From NCBI GenBank assembly GCA_027887005.1, contig JAPCJI010000010.1, forward strand, positions 1 to 43,303: 43,303 nt of DNA, written 5' to 3'. Both the position numbers and the translations under genes were made by a program. Positions within the stretch are counted from its first letter, which is position 1, and each line of letters begins with the position of its first letter. Positions 32,794 to 42,065 of this stretch are shown piece by piece. The stretch comes from Nitrososphaerota archaeon. GTDB taxonomy: Archaea; Thermoproteota; Nitrososphaeria; Nitrososphaerales; Gagatemarchaeaceae. The notes beneath the pieces are model-generated. The model was given only the letters and a program-made list of their open reading frames with translations, made no database searches and was not told the origin of the DNA.

Positions 32794-34028
32794 ACCTTGA
32801 AGATCCTCCCGGCTTTCTCGAGGCCACCCTTCAGGGCGTCAACGTCGTCGGTGGAGTTGTAGAGGTAGAAGCTCGCCCTGCTCGTCGCCGCAACGTCGAG
32901 CCACCTCATTAGCGGCTGAGCGCAGTGGTGCCCGGAGCGTATGGCTATTCCCTCTTCGTCGAGGATCGTCGCGAGGTCATGTGGATGGACGTCCGCGAAG
33001 TTGAACGAGACGACGCCGCTTCGCACACTTACATCAGAGGGACCGTATTCATGGAAACCCTTGAGCTTTGACAGCGTCTCGGCCGTGTACTTCAGAAGCG
33101 AGAGTTCGTGCTCCCTCACCTTTCCCATCCCCAGCCCAGCTAGGTAGTCGATGGCCGCCCCGAGCCCGATCGAGTCGGCAATGTTGACGGTCCCTGCCTC
33201 GAACTTGTAGGGCACGTCATTCCAGGTGGAATGGTCCAGGAAGACTTCCCGGATCATCTCTCCCCCTCCCTGAAAGGGCTCCATCTCCTGGAGCAGCTCC
33301 TCTCGGCCAAAGAGGGCGCCGATTCCCGTGGGCCCAAGCATCTTATGGCCGGAGTAGGCGTAGAAATCGCAGCCTATCGACGAAACGTCCACGGGCATGT
33401 GGGGGACCGCTTGTGCTCCGTCCACAATGCTGGTCGCGCCTGCTCGTTTCGCCATCGAGCAGATTTTCGCAACATCGTTTATCGTGCCTAGGACATTCGA
33501 GCAATGTGTGACTGCCACCAACCTCGGGGACTCCTTCAGGAGCTCTTCGTAGGTGGCGATGTCCAGGGTCCCGTCAGTCTGGAGACCCACGAACTTCAGG
33601 GTGGCTCCCCTGTGCTTGGCGAGGAGCTGCCAGGGCACGATGTTGCTGTGGTGCTCCATAAGCGTGGTAACCAGCAGGTCGCCCTCCTTCACATACTTCT
33701 CCCCCCAGGCGAACCTGACGAGGTTGGTCGCCTCGGTTGTTCCCCTCGTGAAGATAAGCTCCTTCGGGGACGCTCCTATGAAGCGCGCCGCCTTCGTTCT
33801 CGAAGCTTCGTAGGCGGCCGTCGCCTCTTCTCCAAGGGTGTGGACGGACCTGTGGACGTTGGAGTTGTACCGCGAGTAGTAGTCTACGAGCGCGTCGATG
33901 ACCTGCTTCGGTTTCTGAGTGGTCGCTGCGTTGTCGAGGTAGACCAGCCTCTTGCCGTGAACCTTCCTGCCAAGGATGGGGAAGTCTTGCCTTATCCTTT
34001 CGACATCGAGCGGCTCGGTCTCGAGCAA
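32790..34028 (-). CDS. sufS: Cysteine desulfurase SufS
   Basis: A 412-residue PLP enzyme of the group II desulfurases, supplying sulfane sulfur for cluster building. YLDNAATTQKP opens the fold, Lys229 in YSGHKMLGPTG binds PLP and Cys369 in IRSGHHCAQPLM is the persulfide Cys. TTG start, 18 nt after the Rieske gene. Confidence 0.95.
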   Translation of the reverse strand: MLETEPLDVERIRQDFPILGRKVHGKRLVYLDNAATTQKPKQVIDALVDYYSRYNSNVHRSVHTLGEEATAAYEASRTKAARFIGASPKELIFTRGTTEATNLVRFAWGEKYVKEGDLLVTTLMEHHSNIVPWQLLAKHRGATLKFVGLQTDGTLDIATYEELLKESPRLVAVTHCSNVLGTINDVAKICSMAKRAGATSIVDGAQAVPHMPVDVSSIGCDFYAYSGHKMLGPTGIGALFGREELLQEMEPFQGGGEMIREVFLDHSTWNDVPYKFEAGTVNIADSIGLGAAIDYLAGLGMGKVREHELSLLKYTAETLSKLKGFHEYGPSDVSVRSGVVSFNFADVHPHDLATILDEEGIAIRSGHHCAQPLMRWLDVAATSRASFYLYNSTDDVDALKGGLEKAGRIFKV

Positions 34029-34046
34029 ATTACTTCTTGTCTCCTC

Positions 34047-34364
34047 TCAGACCTCTACGAAAATCGTCTCGCCTTCTATTTTAACATTGAAACGCTGAAG
34101 GGGGACGGTCGCGGGCGGGTTCTGGACCTCGCCCGTCTTCAGGCTGAACTGAGAGAGGTGCAGCGGGCACACGACCCTGTCCTCCAGCATGAACCCCCGA
34201 CCAAGGTCTGTCTCTTCATGGGTGCAGATGCCGCTCACAGCCGAGACTTCCCCCCCAATCCGTGCGAGGAGGACGTGGACCCCCATTACGTCCAGGCCGG
34301 CCATGGAGCCCTCGGCAAGGTCGGAGGACTTCATCGCGGGAACGAACTCTCCCATGAAGATCAT
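34047..34364 (-). CDS. Rieske-type ferredoxin
   Basis: A 105-residue soluble Rieske protein with the 2Fe-2S ligands Cys47-x-His49 (GICTHEE) and Cys66-x2-His69 (CPLHLSQF). It has no membrane anchor and resembles the small ferredoxins of oxygenase systems. It overlaps the sufD stop by 4 nt and is thus co-translated with the SUF genes; an electron donor role in cluster assembly is a reasonable inference. Confidence 0.9.
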   Translation of the reverse strand: MIFMGEFVPAMKSSDLAEGSMAGLDVMGVHVLLARIGGEVSAVSGICTHEETDLGRGFMLEDRVVCPLHLSQFSLKTGEVQNPPATVPLQRFNVKIEGETIFVEV

Positions 34365-35773
34365 CGATACTTGTAGTGGCGCTCGAAGATGTCTTCTGAC
34401 TGCTTTGCCTCGGGGGTCGTTTCTCCGGTCGCGGCGAGGAGGGTCTCCCTGTCGACGAGTCTTCTCTTCTCACCCTGCCACTTGCCTTCGATCATGAACC
34501 TGGCCCCCTCGCGCGTCTGTTCGATTGGGACCCGCGACAGGACAGGCTCGAAGAAGCCGAGGACGACCATCTTCCTAGCTTCGTCGGGAGGGAGGCCCCT
34601 TGCCTCGAGGTAGAACAGCTGCTCGTCGTCTATCTGGGCGACGGAGGCGGAGTGAGTAGCCTTCACCTCGTTGTTGTCTATCTCGAGTCCGGGTATGGCG
34701 TCGGACCTCGCACTCCTTTCGAGGATCATCGCGTGGTGCGCGAGGTAGGAGCGTGAGTTCTTCGCCGCTTTGACGATCTTGATCATGCCCTTGAAAATGG
34801 TCTGGGATTCGCCCTTGAGGACACCCCGGGCCTGGGTCGAGCCGGTGGTGTCAGGGGAGTTGTGGAGGAGGTTGGTCTCGAAGTCGTACCTCTGCTTCGA
34901 GTCGGTGAAGAAGATCTCGAACCCCTCGGCCAGGGAACCCCTACCGTTGAGGAGGAAGTTCATCCTCGAGCGGGAGACGGAAGCCCCGAGGGAGAGGGCG
35001 CTCACCGTCGCCCGGGAGTCGTTGGCTGTCTCGATGGCGCGGTTGGAGACATGGACGGCCTGAGGGTCCAGGAGCTGGATGGAAGAGAAGTCGACATGGG
35101 AGCCGGGCCCTGCGCGGATCTCCAGGTTCGACGCAGTCAGGGAAGGGCCGGAGGGTCCCTTCGAATAGAGCTCCTCGAGGAAGACGAGCTTAGATCCCTC
35201 TTCCGCGACCACGAATGTCTGGTCGATGATGCTGGTCCTGGGAGAGTCGAGCAGCAGCATCCTTCGTAGGGGCTTGACCTGGACGACGTCCCGGGGGACG
35301 TGGACGAAGGTCCCGGTGTTGAAGAAGGCGTTGACGAAGGCTGCGAACTTGTCGGCTGCGGACTTCACGAGCCTGCTTTCGAAGAGCTTCCGGACGAGCT
35401 GTTCGTCGGTCTGGAGGGCCTCGTGTATTGAGACGAGCTTCACACCCTTCGAGGAGGTCTCCTCGTCCAGCTCTGCGTGGACCTGGGTCTCGTTGCCCTG
35501 GAGGAGGATGTTGCTCTCGTTCCCAGTGAGGAAGCCGCTGAAGAAACTTCGGAAGTCGACAGGGGTCTTCTCCGGTGAAAGCCGGAACTGCCCGAGGTCG
35601 AAGCTAGAGATGCTGGCGTACTTCGTGTAGAGCGGGTTCTTCTCGGGGGGAAGCTTCACGAACTCCGCGAAGGCTTCGAGCCTTGCGTCGGTCAGCCATC
35701 GGGGTTCATTCAGAGAGTCCGAGATCGTCCTGACCATGTCAGCGTCGAAAGAGCCCAATGCTGTCTGCGACAT
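34361..35773 (-). CDS. sufD: Fe-S assembly protein SufD (SufB/D family)
   Basis: A 470-residue SufB/D-family protein, partner of SufB in the SufBC2D scaffold. The beta-helix core runs about 120-400; NLLHNSPDTTGSTQARGVLKG, AHHAMILERSARSDAIPGLE and IDNNEVKATHSASVAQIDDE are family motifs. It lacks some SufB-specific residues, consistent with SufD. ATG 27 nt after sufB. Confidence 0.92.
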   Translation of the reverse strand: MSQTALGSFDADMVRTISDSLNEPRWLTDARLEAFAEFVKLPPEKNPLYTKYASISSFDLGQFRLSPEKTPVDFRSFFSGFLTGNESNILLQGNETQVHAELDEETSSKGVKLVSIHEALQTDEQLVRKLFESRLVKSAADKFAAFVNAFFNTGTFVHVPRDVVQVKPLRRMLLLDSPRTSIIDQTFVVAEEGSKLVFLEELYSKGPSGPSLTASNLEIRAGPGSHVDFSSIQLLDPQAVHVSNRAIETANDSRATVSALSLGASVSRSRMNFLLNGRGSLAEGFEIFFTDSKQRYDFETNLLHNSPDTTGSTQARGVLKGESQTIFKGMIKIVKAAKNSRSYLAHHAMILERSARSDAIPGLEIDNNEVKATHSASVAQIDDEQLFYLEARGLPPDEARKMVVLGFFEPVLSRVPIEQTREGARFMIEGKWQGEKRRLVDRETLLAATGETTPEAKQSEDIFERHYKYR

Positions 35774-35800
35774 GTCTGAATCATGCCCGACCGCAGGTCC

Positions 35801-37210
35801 TCAACCTACGGCGTTCGTCATTTCGAGGGACATCAGGCGGTTGAACTCGACGGCGTAGGCCATTGGGAGCTCCTTGGCGAACGGTTCGAGGAACCCATTT
35901 ACCACCATGCTAAGGGCGTCTCCCTCTGAGATTCCCCTGGCCATGAGGTAGAAGAGCTGCTCCTCTCCGACCTTTCCGACGCTCGCCTCGTGGGTGACTG
36001 TCGCGTCGTCTTCCTGGATTTCCATGTACGGGTAGGTCGCTGTCGTGCTCCTCTCGTCGATGAGCAGGGCGTCGCAGCGCACGCTCGATTTCACGTTCTT
36101 GGCCCCTTTCGCGATGTGGAGGAGGCCCCTGTAGGCCGTGTGCCCCCCGTCCTTCGATACTGACCTCGAGATGATCTTGGAGGTGGTGTCCCTGGCGAGA
36201 TGGATGGCCTTGCCCCCTGTGTCCTGGACCTGACCGGCCCCTGCATAGGCCACTGAGATGATGTCGGCCTTGGCTCGCGGTCCGAGCAGGTAGATCGACG
36301 GGTACTTCCTAGTCAGCCTCGAGCCCCCGTTGAAGTCGACCCAGGAGACGGTCGAGTCTTCGTAGGCGTGGGCCCGCTTGGTGACGAGGTTGAGGACGTC
36401 CCTCGACCAGTTCTGGAGCGTCGTGTATTTCACCAGCGACCCCTTCTGGGCGATGATTTCGACTATCGCCGAGTGCAGAGATTGAGACGAGTAGACCGGG
36501 GCGCTGCACCCTTCCATGTAGGTGACTTCGCTGTAGGGCTCGCCGACGATCAGGGTCCGTTCGAACTGCCCCATGTTCCGCTCGTTTATCCTGAAGTATG
36601 CCTGCAGAGGCATGCTGACCTTGACGCCTTCGGGGACGTAGACGAAACTTCCAGCGCTCCACACCGCAGTCTGGAGGGCAGCGATGTAGTTGTCCTGGTA
36701 GGGGACCACGGTGCCGAAGTACTTCTTCATGATTTCCGGATATTCCTTCAGGGCGGTCACGGTGTCGGTGAATACTACCCCCTGCTTCGAAAGCTCTCCT
36801 TGGATGCTGTGGTAGACGGCCTCGCTCTCGTAGATGGCTCCCACACCCGCGAGGAACTTCTTCTCCGCCTCTCCGATCCCCAGCTTGTCGTAGGTGTTCT
36901 TGATGTACGCCGGGAGCTGGTCCCAGGAGTCGGCAGCCTTCTTGGTCGGCCTTGCGTAGTAGTAGAAGTCCTGGTAGTCGATGTCGGCGAGCTCCGGCGC
37001 CCATGCGGGGGCCTTCCGGTCAAGGAAGTGTTTGAGTGCCTTCATCCTGGTCTGCTCCATCCAGGCAGGCTCGTCGTGGAGGCGGACTATCTCCTGGACA
37101 ACCCTCTCGCTGAGCCCCTTGACCCCCTTGACCGCGTACTCCTCGATGGGGTCGCTGAAACCGTACTTCTCCTTGTAATCTTCAGTTACGATGTCTACCT
37201 TGGTGGGCAC
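35801..37210 (-). CDS. sufB: Fe-S assembly protein SufB
   Basis: A 469-residue core scaffold protein. YTTLQNWSRDVLNLVTKRA, RVSRSVSKDGGHTAYRG-type segment (IISRSVSKDGGHTAYRGLL), SVRCDALLIDERSTTATYP and EASVGKVGEEQLFYLMARG are SufB hallmarks. GTG start. A copy of the SUF inverted repeat lies just upstream, indicating its own promoter even though sufC precedes it. Confidence 0.95.
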   Translation of the reverse strand: MPTKVDIVTEDYKEKYGFSDPIEEYAVKGVKGLSERVVQEIVRLHDEPAWMEQTRMKALKHFLDRKAPAWAPELADIDYQDFYYYARPTKKAADSWDQLPAYIKNTYDKLGIGEAEKKFLAGVGAIYESEAVYHSIQGELSKQGVVFTDTVTALKEYPEIMKKYFGTVVPYQDNYIAALQTAVWSAGSFVYVPEGVKVSMPLQAYFRINERNMGQFERTLIVGEPYSEVTYMEGCSAPVYSSQSLHSAIVEIIAQKGSLVKYTTLQNWSRDVLNLVTKRAHAYEDSTVSWVDFNGGSRLTRKYPSIYLLGPRAKADIISVAYAGAGQVQDTGGKAIHLARDTTSKIISRSVSKDGGHTAYRGLLHIAKGAKNVKSSVRCDALLIDERSTTATYPYMEIQEDDATVTHEASVGKVGEEQLFYLMARGISEGDALSMVVNGFLEPFAKELPMAYAVEFNRLMSLEMTNAVG

Positions 37211-37229
37211 TAACGTCTCACACTCGAAT

Positions 37230-37243
37230 ATAACATAGGTTAT
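37230..37243. promoter_or_regulatory. Inverted-repeat operator in front of sufB
   Basis: ATAACATAGGTTAT (arms ATAAC/GTTAT, centre ATAG) lies between the TATA-like CCCTTTTAAC (37260-37251, minus) and the sufB GTG at 37210, roughly over the expected transcription start. The same 14 bases recur before sufC. A regulator bound here should block transcription. Confidence 0.6.
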
Positions 37244-37260
37244 TTTCCCAGTTAAAAGGG

Positions 37261-38037
37261 TTATGGGGTCGCCGGGGCGATTTCTTCCTCGCCACCGTAG
37301 CCCTCTATCCAGGTGTACCCCTTCTCTTCGAGGAGACGCGACAGCTCTTCTCCCCCCGACTTGATGACCCTCCCCTGGTGCAGGACGTGCACGAACTGCG
37401 GCTTGACGTACTTCAGGATCCGCTGGTAGTGGGTGATAAGCAGGGTGCCCATTTCAGGGCCAGAGACTTTGTTGATGCCTTCGGCCACGATCCTCAGGGC
37501 GTCGATGTCCAGCCCGGAGTCCGTCTCGTCCAGGACTGCGAACTTCGGCTGCATCAGCGCCATCTGTAGGATCTCCGCCCTCTTCTTCTCCCCCCCCGAG
37601 AACCCTTCGTTCAGATACCGCGTCAGGAATGACTCGTCCATGCTCAGCATCTTTAGCTTCTCGGCGACGGTTTCCTTGAAATCGAATATTGTGGGAGTCT
37701 CCGAACCCGCAGGCCTCGAGTTGTTGTAGGCGGCCCGGAGGAACGAGAACATGCTCACTCCCTGAACGCTGACTGGATACTGGAACGCGAGGAAGAGCCC
37801 CTTCCTGACCCGCTTGTCGGGAGAAAGGCCGGCGATGCTCTCGCCGTCGATGAGAATCTGTCCGGACGTGACCTGGTACTTCGGGTGCCCCATGAGGGTG
37901 TAGGCGAGGGTGCTCTTGCCCGACCCGTTGGGCCCCATCAGCGCGTGTGTCTCTCCCTGTGCGACGGTCAGGTTCACGCCCTTTAGGATCTCCTTTCCTT
38001 CCACGGATGCGTGAAGGTCCTTGATTTCGAGCTTCAT
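37261..38037 (-). CDS. sufC: Fe-S assembly ATPase SufC
   Basis: ABC-type ATPase of 258 residues that drives SufBD. Walker [10 protein letters not shown] is at residues 35-43; the signature region is [16 protein letters not shown], followed by Walker [15 protein letters not shown]. First gene of the SUF cluster, with a TATA box (GTTTAAAAGG, 38075-38066) and a long inverted repeat immediately upstream. Confidence 0.96.
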   Translation of the reverse strand: MKLEIKDLHASVEGKEILKGVNLTVAQGETHALMGPNGSGKSTLAYTLMGHPKYQVTSGQILIDGESIAGLSPDKRVRKGLFLAFQYPVSVQGVSMFSFLRAAYNNSRPAGSETPTIFDFKETVAEKLKMLSMDESFLTRYLNEGFSGGEKKRAEILQMALMQPKFAVLDETDSGLDIDALRIVAEGINKVSGPEMGTLLITHYQRILKYVKPQFVHVLHQGRVIKSGGEELSRLLEEKGYTWIEGYGGEEEIAPATP

Positions 38038-38074
38038 GGTTTGGAATCGAAACTCCGCAAATCTGCCTTTTAAA

Positions 38075-38094
38075 CGTATAACATAGGTTATACG
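38075..38094. promoter_or_regulatory. Inverted-repeat operator in front of sufC
   Basis: CGTATAACATAGGTTATACG has perfect 8-bp arms around ATAG. It abuts the sufC TATA box on its upstream side, covering the TFB recognition element. Its core is identical to the element before sufB. Confidence 0.65.
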
Positions 38095-38101
38095 CTCTGT
38101 C

Positions 38102-38584
38102 TCATGCGGACCAGCGTTCGCTGGTCTTCCTGGCGACCGCCTCGAGCAGCTCCCTGTCCAGGGTGGAGAAGGCGTCGAGCTGGTCGCTGTCGATGTCTAT
38201 CTCCCCCACTACGCTGGTTCCGTTGAAGATCGGGACGACTATCTCAGCCCTTGTGGAGAGGAAGCACTGAAGATAGCGCGGGTCCTTGCTGACGTCCGAG
38301 ACTATCTCCGTCCTCCCGGCTTTCGCGGCGAATCCACAGATGCCCTTCCCGATTGGTATGCGGGTGTGCTCGGTCGCAGCTGGCCCTGCCCAGGCGTCGA
38401 GGACGAGGTCCTTTCCCTCGACAGCGTAGATGCCGACCCAGGAATATGTCGGGACAATTGAATTCAAAGTCTTTGCGACGCGCTCTCTCGCCTCGCGGCC
38501 CTTGGACTCCCCTAGAGCGGCGTCGACCTTGCCCAGGACCTCTCTAGCCTGTTCTCTCGTCAACTTGACCATGGACGACTTCAA
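38102..38584 (-). CDS. GAF-domain protein, free methionine-R-sulfoxide reductase-like
   Basis: A single GAF domain of 160 residues. [31 protein letters not shown], a [12 protein letters not shown] stretch, AEIVVPIF and VVGEIDIDS follow the pattern of fRMsr (YebR) proteins, which reduce free methionine-R-sulfoxide. Cys83 (GICG) and Cys107 (QCF) align with two of the three active-site Cys of that family; the third position is Arg. It may be a reductase or a redox/ligand sensor. It is transcribed toward sufC and has its own TATA box at 38620-38611. Confidence 0.75.
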   Translation of the reverse strand: MKSSMVKLTREQAREVLGKVDAALGESKGREARERVAKTLNSIVPTYSWVGIYAVEGKDLVLDAWAGPAATEHTRIPIGKGICGFAAKAGRTEIVSDVSKDPRYLQCFLSTRAEIVVPIFNGTSVVGEIDIDSDQLDAFSTLDRELLEAVARKTSERWSA

Positions 38585-38610
38585 TGAATCAGAGCGCCTT
38601 TCGAAGGCCG

Positions 38611-38620
38611 TATTTATTCC
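38611..38620 (-). promoter_or_regulatory. TATA box of the GAF-domain gene
   Basis: GGAATAAATA on the minus strand is 27-36 nt before the ATG at 38584, separating it from the aquaporin gene upstream. Confidence 0.5.
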
Positions 38621-38629
38621 CGACCCTCT

Positions 38630-39322
38630 CTACTGTCTGCTCTCAATGACGAAAGCGTAGACGAGGCCCGCCGCCAGAGCGCCGATTACCGGGCCGACCC
38701 AGTAGATGTACCAGTAGCTCGGGAGGAATCCACCGGCAATCATGGGGCCCATGGCCCTGGCCGGGTTCATCGCCGCGCCTGTCAGGTTGCCCCCCAGGAG
38801 CACATCTGCGATTACCGCGAGCCCGATGCCAAGGCCGCCGATCTTGGGAGCCCTGGGGTCGACGGCCGTCCCGTAGACTGCGATCACCAGGATGAACGTC
38901 AGGAGAGCTTCGATCCCGATGCCCTGCCAGGAGCTCAGCATCTGGCTGAGGGTGGGAGCCCCCCAGTTGACCGGAGACCCGATCGGCGACGGGAAGGAAC
39001 CTACCAGCACGAGTCCGGCGAGGATGGCGCCCCCGAGTTCGGCCAGGATGTACGGGACAAGGTCCCTGGGGGCCAGCTTCTTCCCCACCAGGAGCCCGAG
39101 CGCGACCGCGGGGTTCAGGACGCCACCGGAGGTGCCCATGGTCGCGGAGACTGCCATGGCAAGGCCCAGGCCGTTTCCAAGGGCCGCAACCAAGAGAGAG
39201 GATGCGGGATCCTGCTTCCCGAGGGAGTAGGCGCCGATAGCGGAGCCTGCGCCGACGATGATGAAGACGAAGGTGCCTACGAACTCTGCGGCGACCTTCT
39301 TGGAGAGAGGGACGGAGGACAT
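38630..39322 (-). CDS. Aquaporin / major intrinsic protein
   Basis: A six-helix MIP channel of 230 residues with two half-helix loops. The motifs are LNPAV (Asn70) and MNPARAMG (Asn186, Arg189). By spacing to the second motif, the selectivity-filter positions occupied by His and Thr in E. coli AqpZ appear to be Val174 and Ala183, a hydrophobic filter reminiscent of archaeal AqpM rather than a strict water channel. Substrate (water, glycerol, small neutral solutes) cannot be assigned. Confidence 0.9.
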   Translation of the reverse strand: MSSVPLSKKVAAEFVGTFVFIIVGAGSAIGAYSLGKQDPASSLLVAALGNGLGLAMAVSATMGTSGGVLNPAVALGLLVGKKLAPRDLVPYILAELGGAILAGLVLVGSFPSPIGSPVNWGAPTLSQMLSSWQGIGIEALLTFILVIAVYGTAVDPRAPKIGGLGIGLAVIADVLLGGNLTGAAMNPARAMGPMIAGGFLPSYWYIYWVGPVIGALAAGLVYAFVIESRQ

Positions 39323-39342
39323 TGACCGGGGAAAATCGCTTC

Positions 39343-39360
39343 AAGAACCGTTCTTAAGAC
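39343..39360. promoter_or_regulatory. Aquaporin promoter with inverted repeat
   Basis: GTCTTAAGAA on the minus strand (39360-39351) is a TATA box 29-38 nt before the aquaporin ATG. The inverted repeat AAGAAC-C-GTTCTT (39343-39355) overlaps it on the downstream side, as an operator would. Confidence 0.45.
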
Positions 39361-39435
39361 TTTGCGCGGGCGCTCCTGGCAGGCTTCCGTCCAGGATGCG
39401 ACGGACTGTTCGAGAGAGGCCTCGGACGCCCTAAC

Positions 39436-39453
39436 ACATATAACCATGTGGTT
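39436..39453 (+). promoter_or_regulatory. Thermosome promoter
   Basis: ACATATAACC (39436-39445) is a strong TATA box 28-37 nt before the ATG. AACCA-TG-TGGTT (39442-39453) is an inverted repeat overlapping its downstream edge, possibly a heat-shock operator. Confidence 0.55.
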
Positions 39454-39472
39454 GTATACCGAGGCGAGACAT

Positions 39473-41110
39473 ATGTCAGCCACAGGCCAGCCAGTAATCA
39501 TTCTGAAGGAAGGCTCCGGCGAGTCCAGAGGTCGAGAGGCTCAAAGGAACAACATATCGGCCGCGAAGCTCATAGCCGAGGTCGTCAGGACTTCACTGGG
39601 ACCCAGGGGGATGGACAAGATGCTGGTCGACTCGATGGGAGACGTCACGATCACCAACGACGGCGCCACGATGCTGAAGGAACTGGACATCCAGCATCCG
39701 GCAGCGAAGATGATGGTGGAGATAAGCAAGGCGACTGACAACGAGGTTGGAGACGGGACGACGTCTGCAGTGGTCTTCGCAGGGGCGCTCCTGGAGAAGG
39801 CTGAGGACCTGATAGACAAGGACGTTCACCCCGTGGTGATAGTGGAGGGGTATTCCAGGGCAGCGGAGAAGGCCCAGAGCATCCTGGAAGAAATGGCTGA
39901 GAAGGTCGACCCGACCAGCAGGGCGGACCTGCTCAAGATAGCGAACACCAGCATGCTGACGAAGTTGGTCAACGAAGACTCGCCTCACCTCGCGGGCGTG
40001 GTCGTGGACGCCATCCTCCTCGTCGCAGATAAGGCGGAGAAGGGGTTCAAGGTTGACATCGACAACGTCAAGGTGGAGAAGAAGCCCGGAGGCTCCATTA
40101 CAGACACACGGCTGATCAAGGGAATAGTCCTGGACAAAGAGGTGGTCCACTCAGGAATGCCCAAGAAGATAGAAGAGGCAAAGATTGCTCTGATCAACTC
40201 AGCCCTGGAGATAGAGAAGACCGAGTTCTCCGCAGAAATCAGGATCAACGACCCTGAACAAATGCAGCAGTTCATGGACGAGGAGAGCAACATCCTGAAG
40301 GGGATGGTCCAGAAGGTCAAGGAGTCAGGGGCGAACGTGCTCATCTGCCAGAAGGGGATCGACGACCTGGCCCAGCACTTCCTAGCAAAGCAAGGGATTC
40401 TGACGGTGAGGCGGGTCAAGGAGAGCGACATGTCGAAGCTTGCGAAGGCTACAGGAGCGAGGATGGTCACCAACCTCGACGACCTTACGGCGAAGGACCT
40501 CGGATACGCGAAGACTGTTGAAGAGAGGAAGATAGAGGATGACAAGTGGGTCTTCATCGAGGGGTGCAAGAACCCGAAGGCGGTCACAGTGCTCGTGAGA
40601 GGCGGGACTCAGCGAATAGTCGACGAGGCGGAGAGGGCGCTGCACGACGCCCTGATGGTGACGAAGGACGTTGTGGAACTTCCAGCGATAGTCGCAGGCG
40701 GAGGGGCACCCGAGGAAGAAGTCTCAGTCCAGCTGAGGGCTTGGGCACAGAAGTTGTCCGGAAGAGAGCAGCTGGCCGCGCTGAAGTTCGCCGATGCCAT
40801 GGAGTCGGTCCCCATGACTCTGGCCGAGAACGCTGGGATGGACGCAATTGACACTCAGGTGGACCTCAGGGCCAGGCACGGAAAGGAGGGCAAGTGGTAC
40901 GGGGTAGACGCCATGAACGGGAAGGTGGCGGACATGTATGCAAAGTCAATCTGGGAGCCCCTGGCGGTGAAGCTTCAGATCCTCCGAGCGGCAACCGAGG
41001 CGGCTTCGATGATCCTGAGGATTGACGACGTAATCGCGGCCAGCAAGATGAGGGCGCCCCCGATGCCGCCAGGCGGCGGCGGAATGGGCGGCATGCCTCC
41101 GATGGGCTAG
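39473..41110 (+). CDS. thsA: Thermosome subunit (group II chaperonin)
   Basis: A 545-residue archaeal chaperonin. [20 protein letters not shown] and [10 protein letters not shown] (residues 61-70) form the nucleotide pocket, and GDGTTS (93-98) the ATPase motif; the equatorial domain resumes with [11 protein letters not shown] and ends in a Gly/Met-rich tail, [12 protein letters not shown]. Start ATG 39473; the open frame before it lacks family similarity. Folds cytosolic proteins in a closed double ring. Confidence 0.96.
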   Translation: MSATGQPVIILKEGSGESRGREAQRNNISAAKLIAEVVRTSLGPRGMDKMLVDSMGDVTITNDGATMLKELDIQHPAAKMMVEISKATDNEVGDGTTSAVVFAGALLEKAEDLIDKDVHPVVIVEGYSRAAEKAQSILEEMAEKVDPTSRADLLKIANTSMLTKLVNEDSPHLAGVVVDAILLVADKAEKGFKVDIDNVKVEKKPGGSITDTRLIKGIVLDKEVVHSGMPKKIEEAKIALINSALEIEKTEFSAEIRINDPEQMQQFMDEESNILKGMVQKVKESGANVLICQKGIDDLAQHFLAKQGILTVRRVKESDMSKLAKATGARMVTNLDDLTAKDLGYAKTVEERKIEDDKWVFIEGCKNPKAVTVLVRGGTQRIVDEAERALHDALMVTKDVVELPAIVAGGGAPEEEVSVQLRAWAQKLSGREQLAALKFADAMESVPMTLAENAGMDAIDTQVDLRARHGKEGKWYGVDAMNGKVADMYAKSIWEPLAVKLQILRAATEAASMILRIDDVIAASKMRAPPMPPGGGGMGGMPPMG

Positions 41111-41117
41111 GCGCCGG

Positions 41118-42065
41118 TCAGCCGAGTTCGAATTCAAAGCTGCTGAAGCGGCCGGTCTTCACGGCCTTGTCGTAGACCATGCTTCCCACGGCCACGTCTT
41201 CGAGCGCGACGCCCCCGGACTTGAACAAGGTCTTTCCCCTGGGTTTCATCCTTCCTCCCACTACATCCTTCAGCTCTACCATCTTCCCCCAGTCCGTCGT
41301 GCCTGCCTTCACCCCCTGGATCAGGTCTCCGTACTCGACCTTTGCCTGGGCAAGGTCGTCGACTACTATGGTGCCGAAGGCGCCCAGTGCGGAGGGGGCG
41401 ATCTCAAAGCGGTCCGGGGTGTTCGACCCGCAGATGTTGAGGTGGGACACTTTTCTGATCGACACCCCGTCGATGAAAGGCTGGGTCGACGAGGTGATTG
41501 CCGACACTACGTCCGCGCCTTCGAGGGCCTCTGCGGCGGAGTCGAAGGCGGTGGAGTCAAACCCGCGGGCTCCCAAGGCTTCAGCGAAGGACTTTCGGTG
41601 CTCTCTGGTGGGGCTCCAGACCCTTACCTCGTGGACTGAGACGACCGAAGCCAGAGCAAGGACCTGGGTGAGCGCCTGCTTCCCCGAGCCGCAGACGGCG
41701 AGCCGGGCTGACCTCCTGCCGTAGAGGTGCTTGGTGGCCACTGCGGAGGCCGCGCCGGTCCTGTATCGGCCTAGGACGTCGGCCCCCATCACTGCAAGGG
41801 GCTTGGAATCGGAAGAGTCGAAGAGTATGAACGCGAACCTGGTCCCTTTCCTCGACGAAGTGTAGCACTTCAGCCCACCCCTACCCAGGTAGGAAAGCGA
41901 GGCGTGCATGACGCTGAGGATCGATGCCCTTCCTTTGGTCCGCGTCCGCATGAAGTTCTCGGCTTCCCCCTCGGACTGGCGTCGGAACGCTTCCTCGACG
42001 CTGAAGACGACCTCGTCCATCTTGAGGAGGCCTTCGACATCCCTCTCGGAGAGGAGCAGCGTCAA
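41118..42065 (-). CDS. Ornithine cyclodeaminase / mu-crystallin family protein
   Basis: An NAD(P)-dependent enzyme of 315 residues in the family that includes ornithine cyclodeaminase, archaeal alanine dehydrogenase and imine reductases. GLKCYTSS carries the catalytic-type Lys, GRYRTGAASAVATKHL is the family signature and ARLAVCGSGKQALTQVLAL is the Rossmann nucleotide site. The substrate cannot be decided from sequence. TTG 42065 overlaps the stop of the preceding small gene (TTGA); the longer frame to 42113 is unlikely. Confidence 0.85.
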   Translation of the reverse strand: MTLLLSERDVEGLLKMDEVVFSVEEAFRRQSEGEAENFMRTRTKGRASILSVMHASLSYLGRGGLKCYTSSRKGTRFAFILFDSSDSKPLAVMGADVLGRYRTGAASAVATKHLYGRRSARLAVCGSGKQALTQVLALASVVSVHEVRVWSPTREHRKSFAEALGARGFDSTAFDSAAEALEGADVVSAITSSTQPFIDGVSIRKVSHLNICGSNTPDRFEIAPSALGAFGTIVVDDLAQAKVEYGDLIQGVKAGTTDWGKMVELKDVVGGRMKPRGKTLFKSGGVALEDVAVGSMVYDKAVKTGRFSSFEFELG

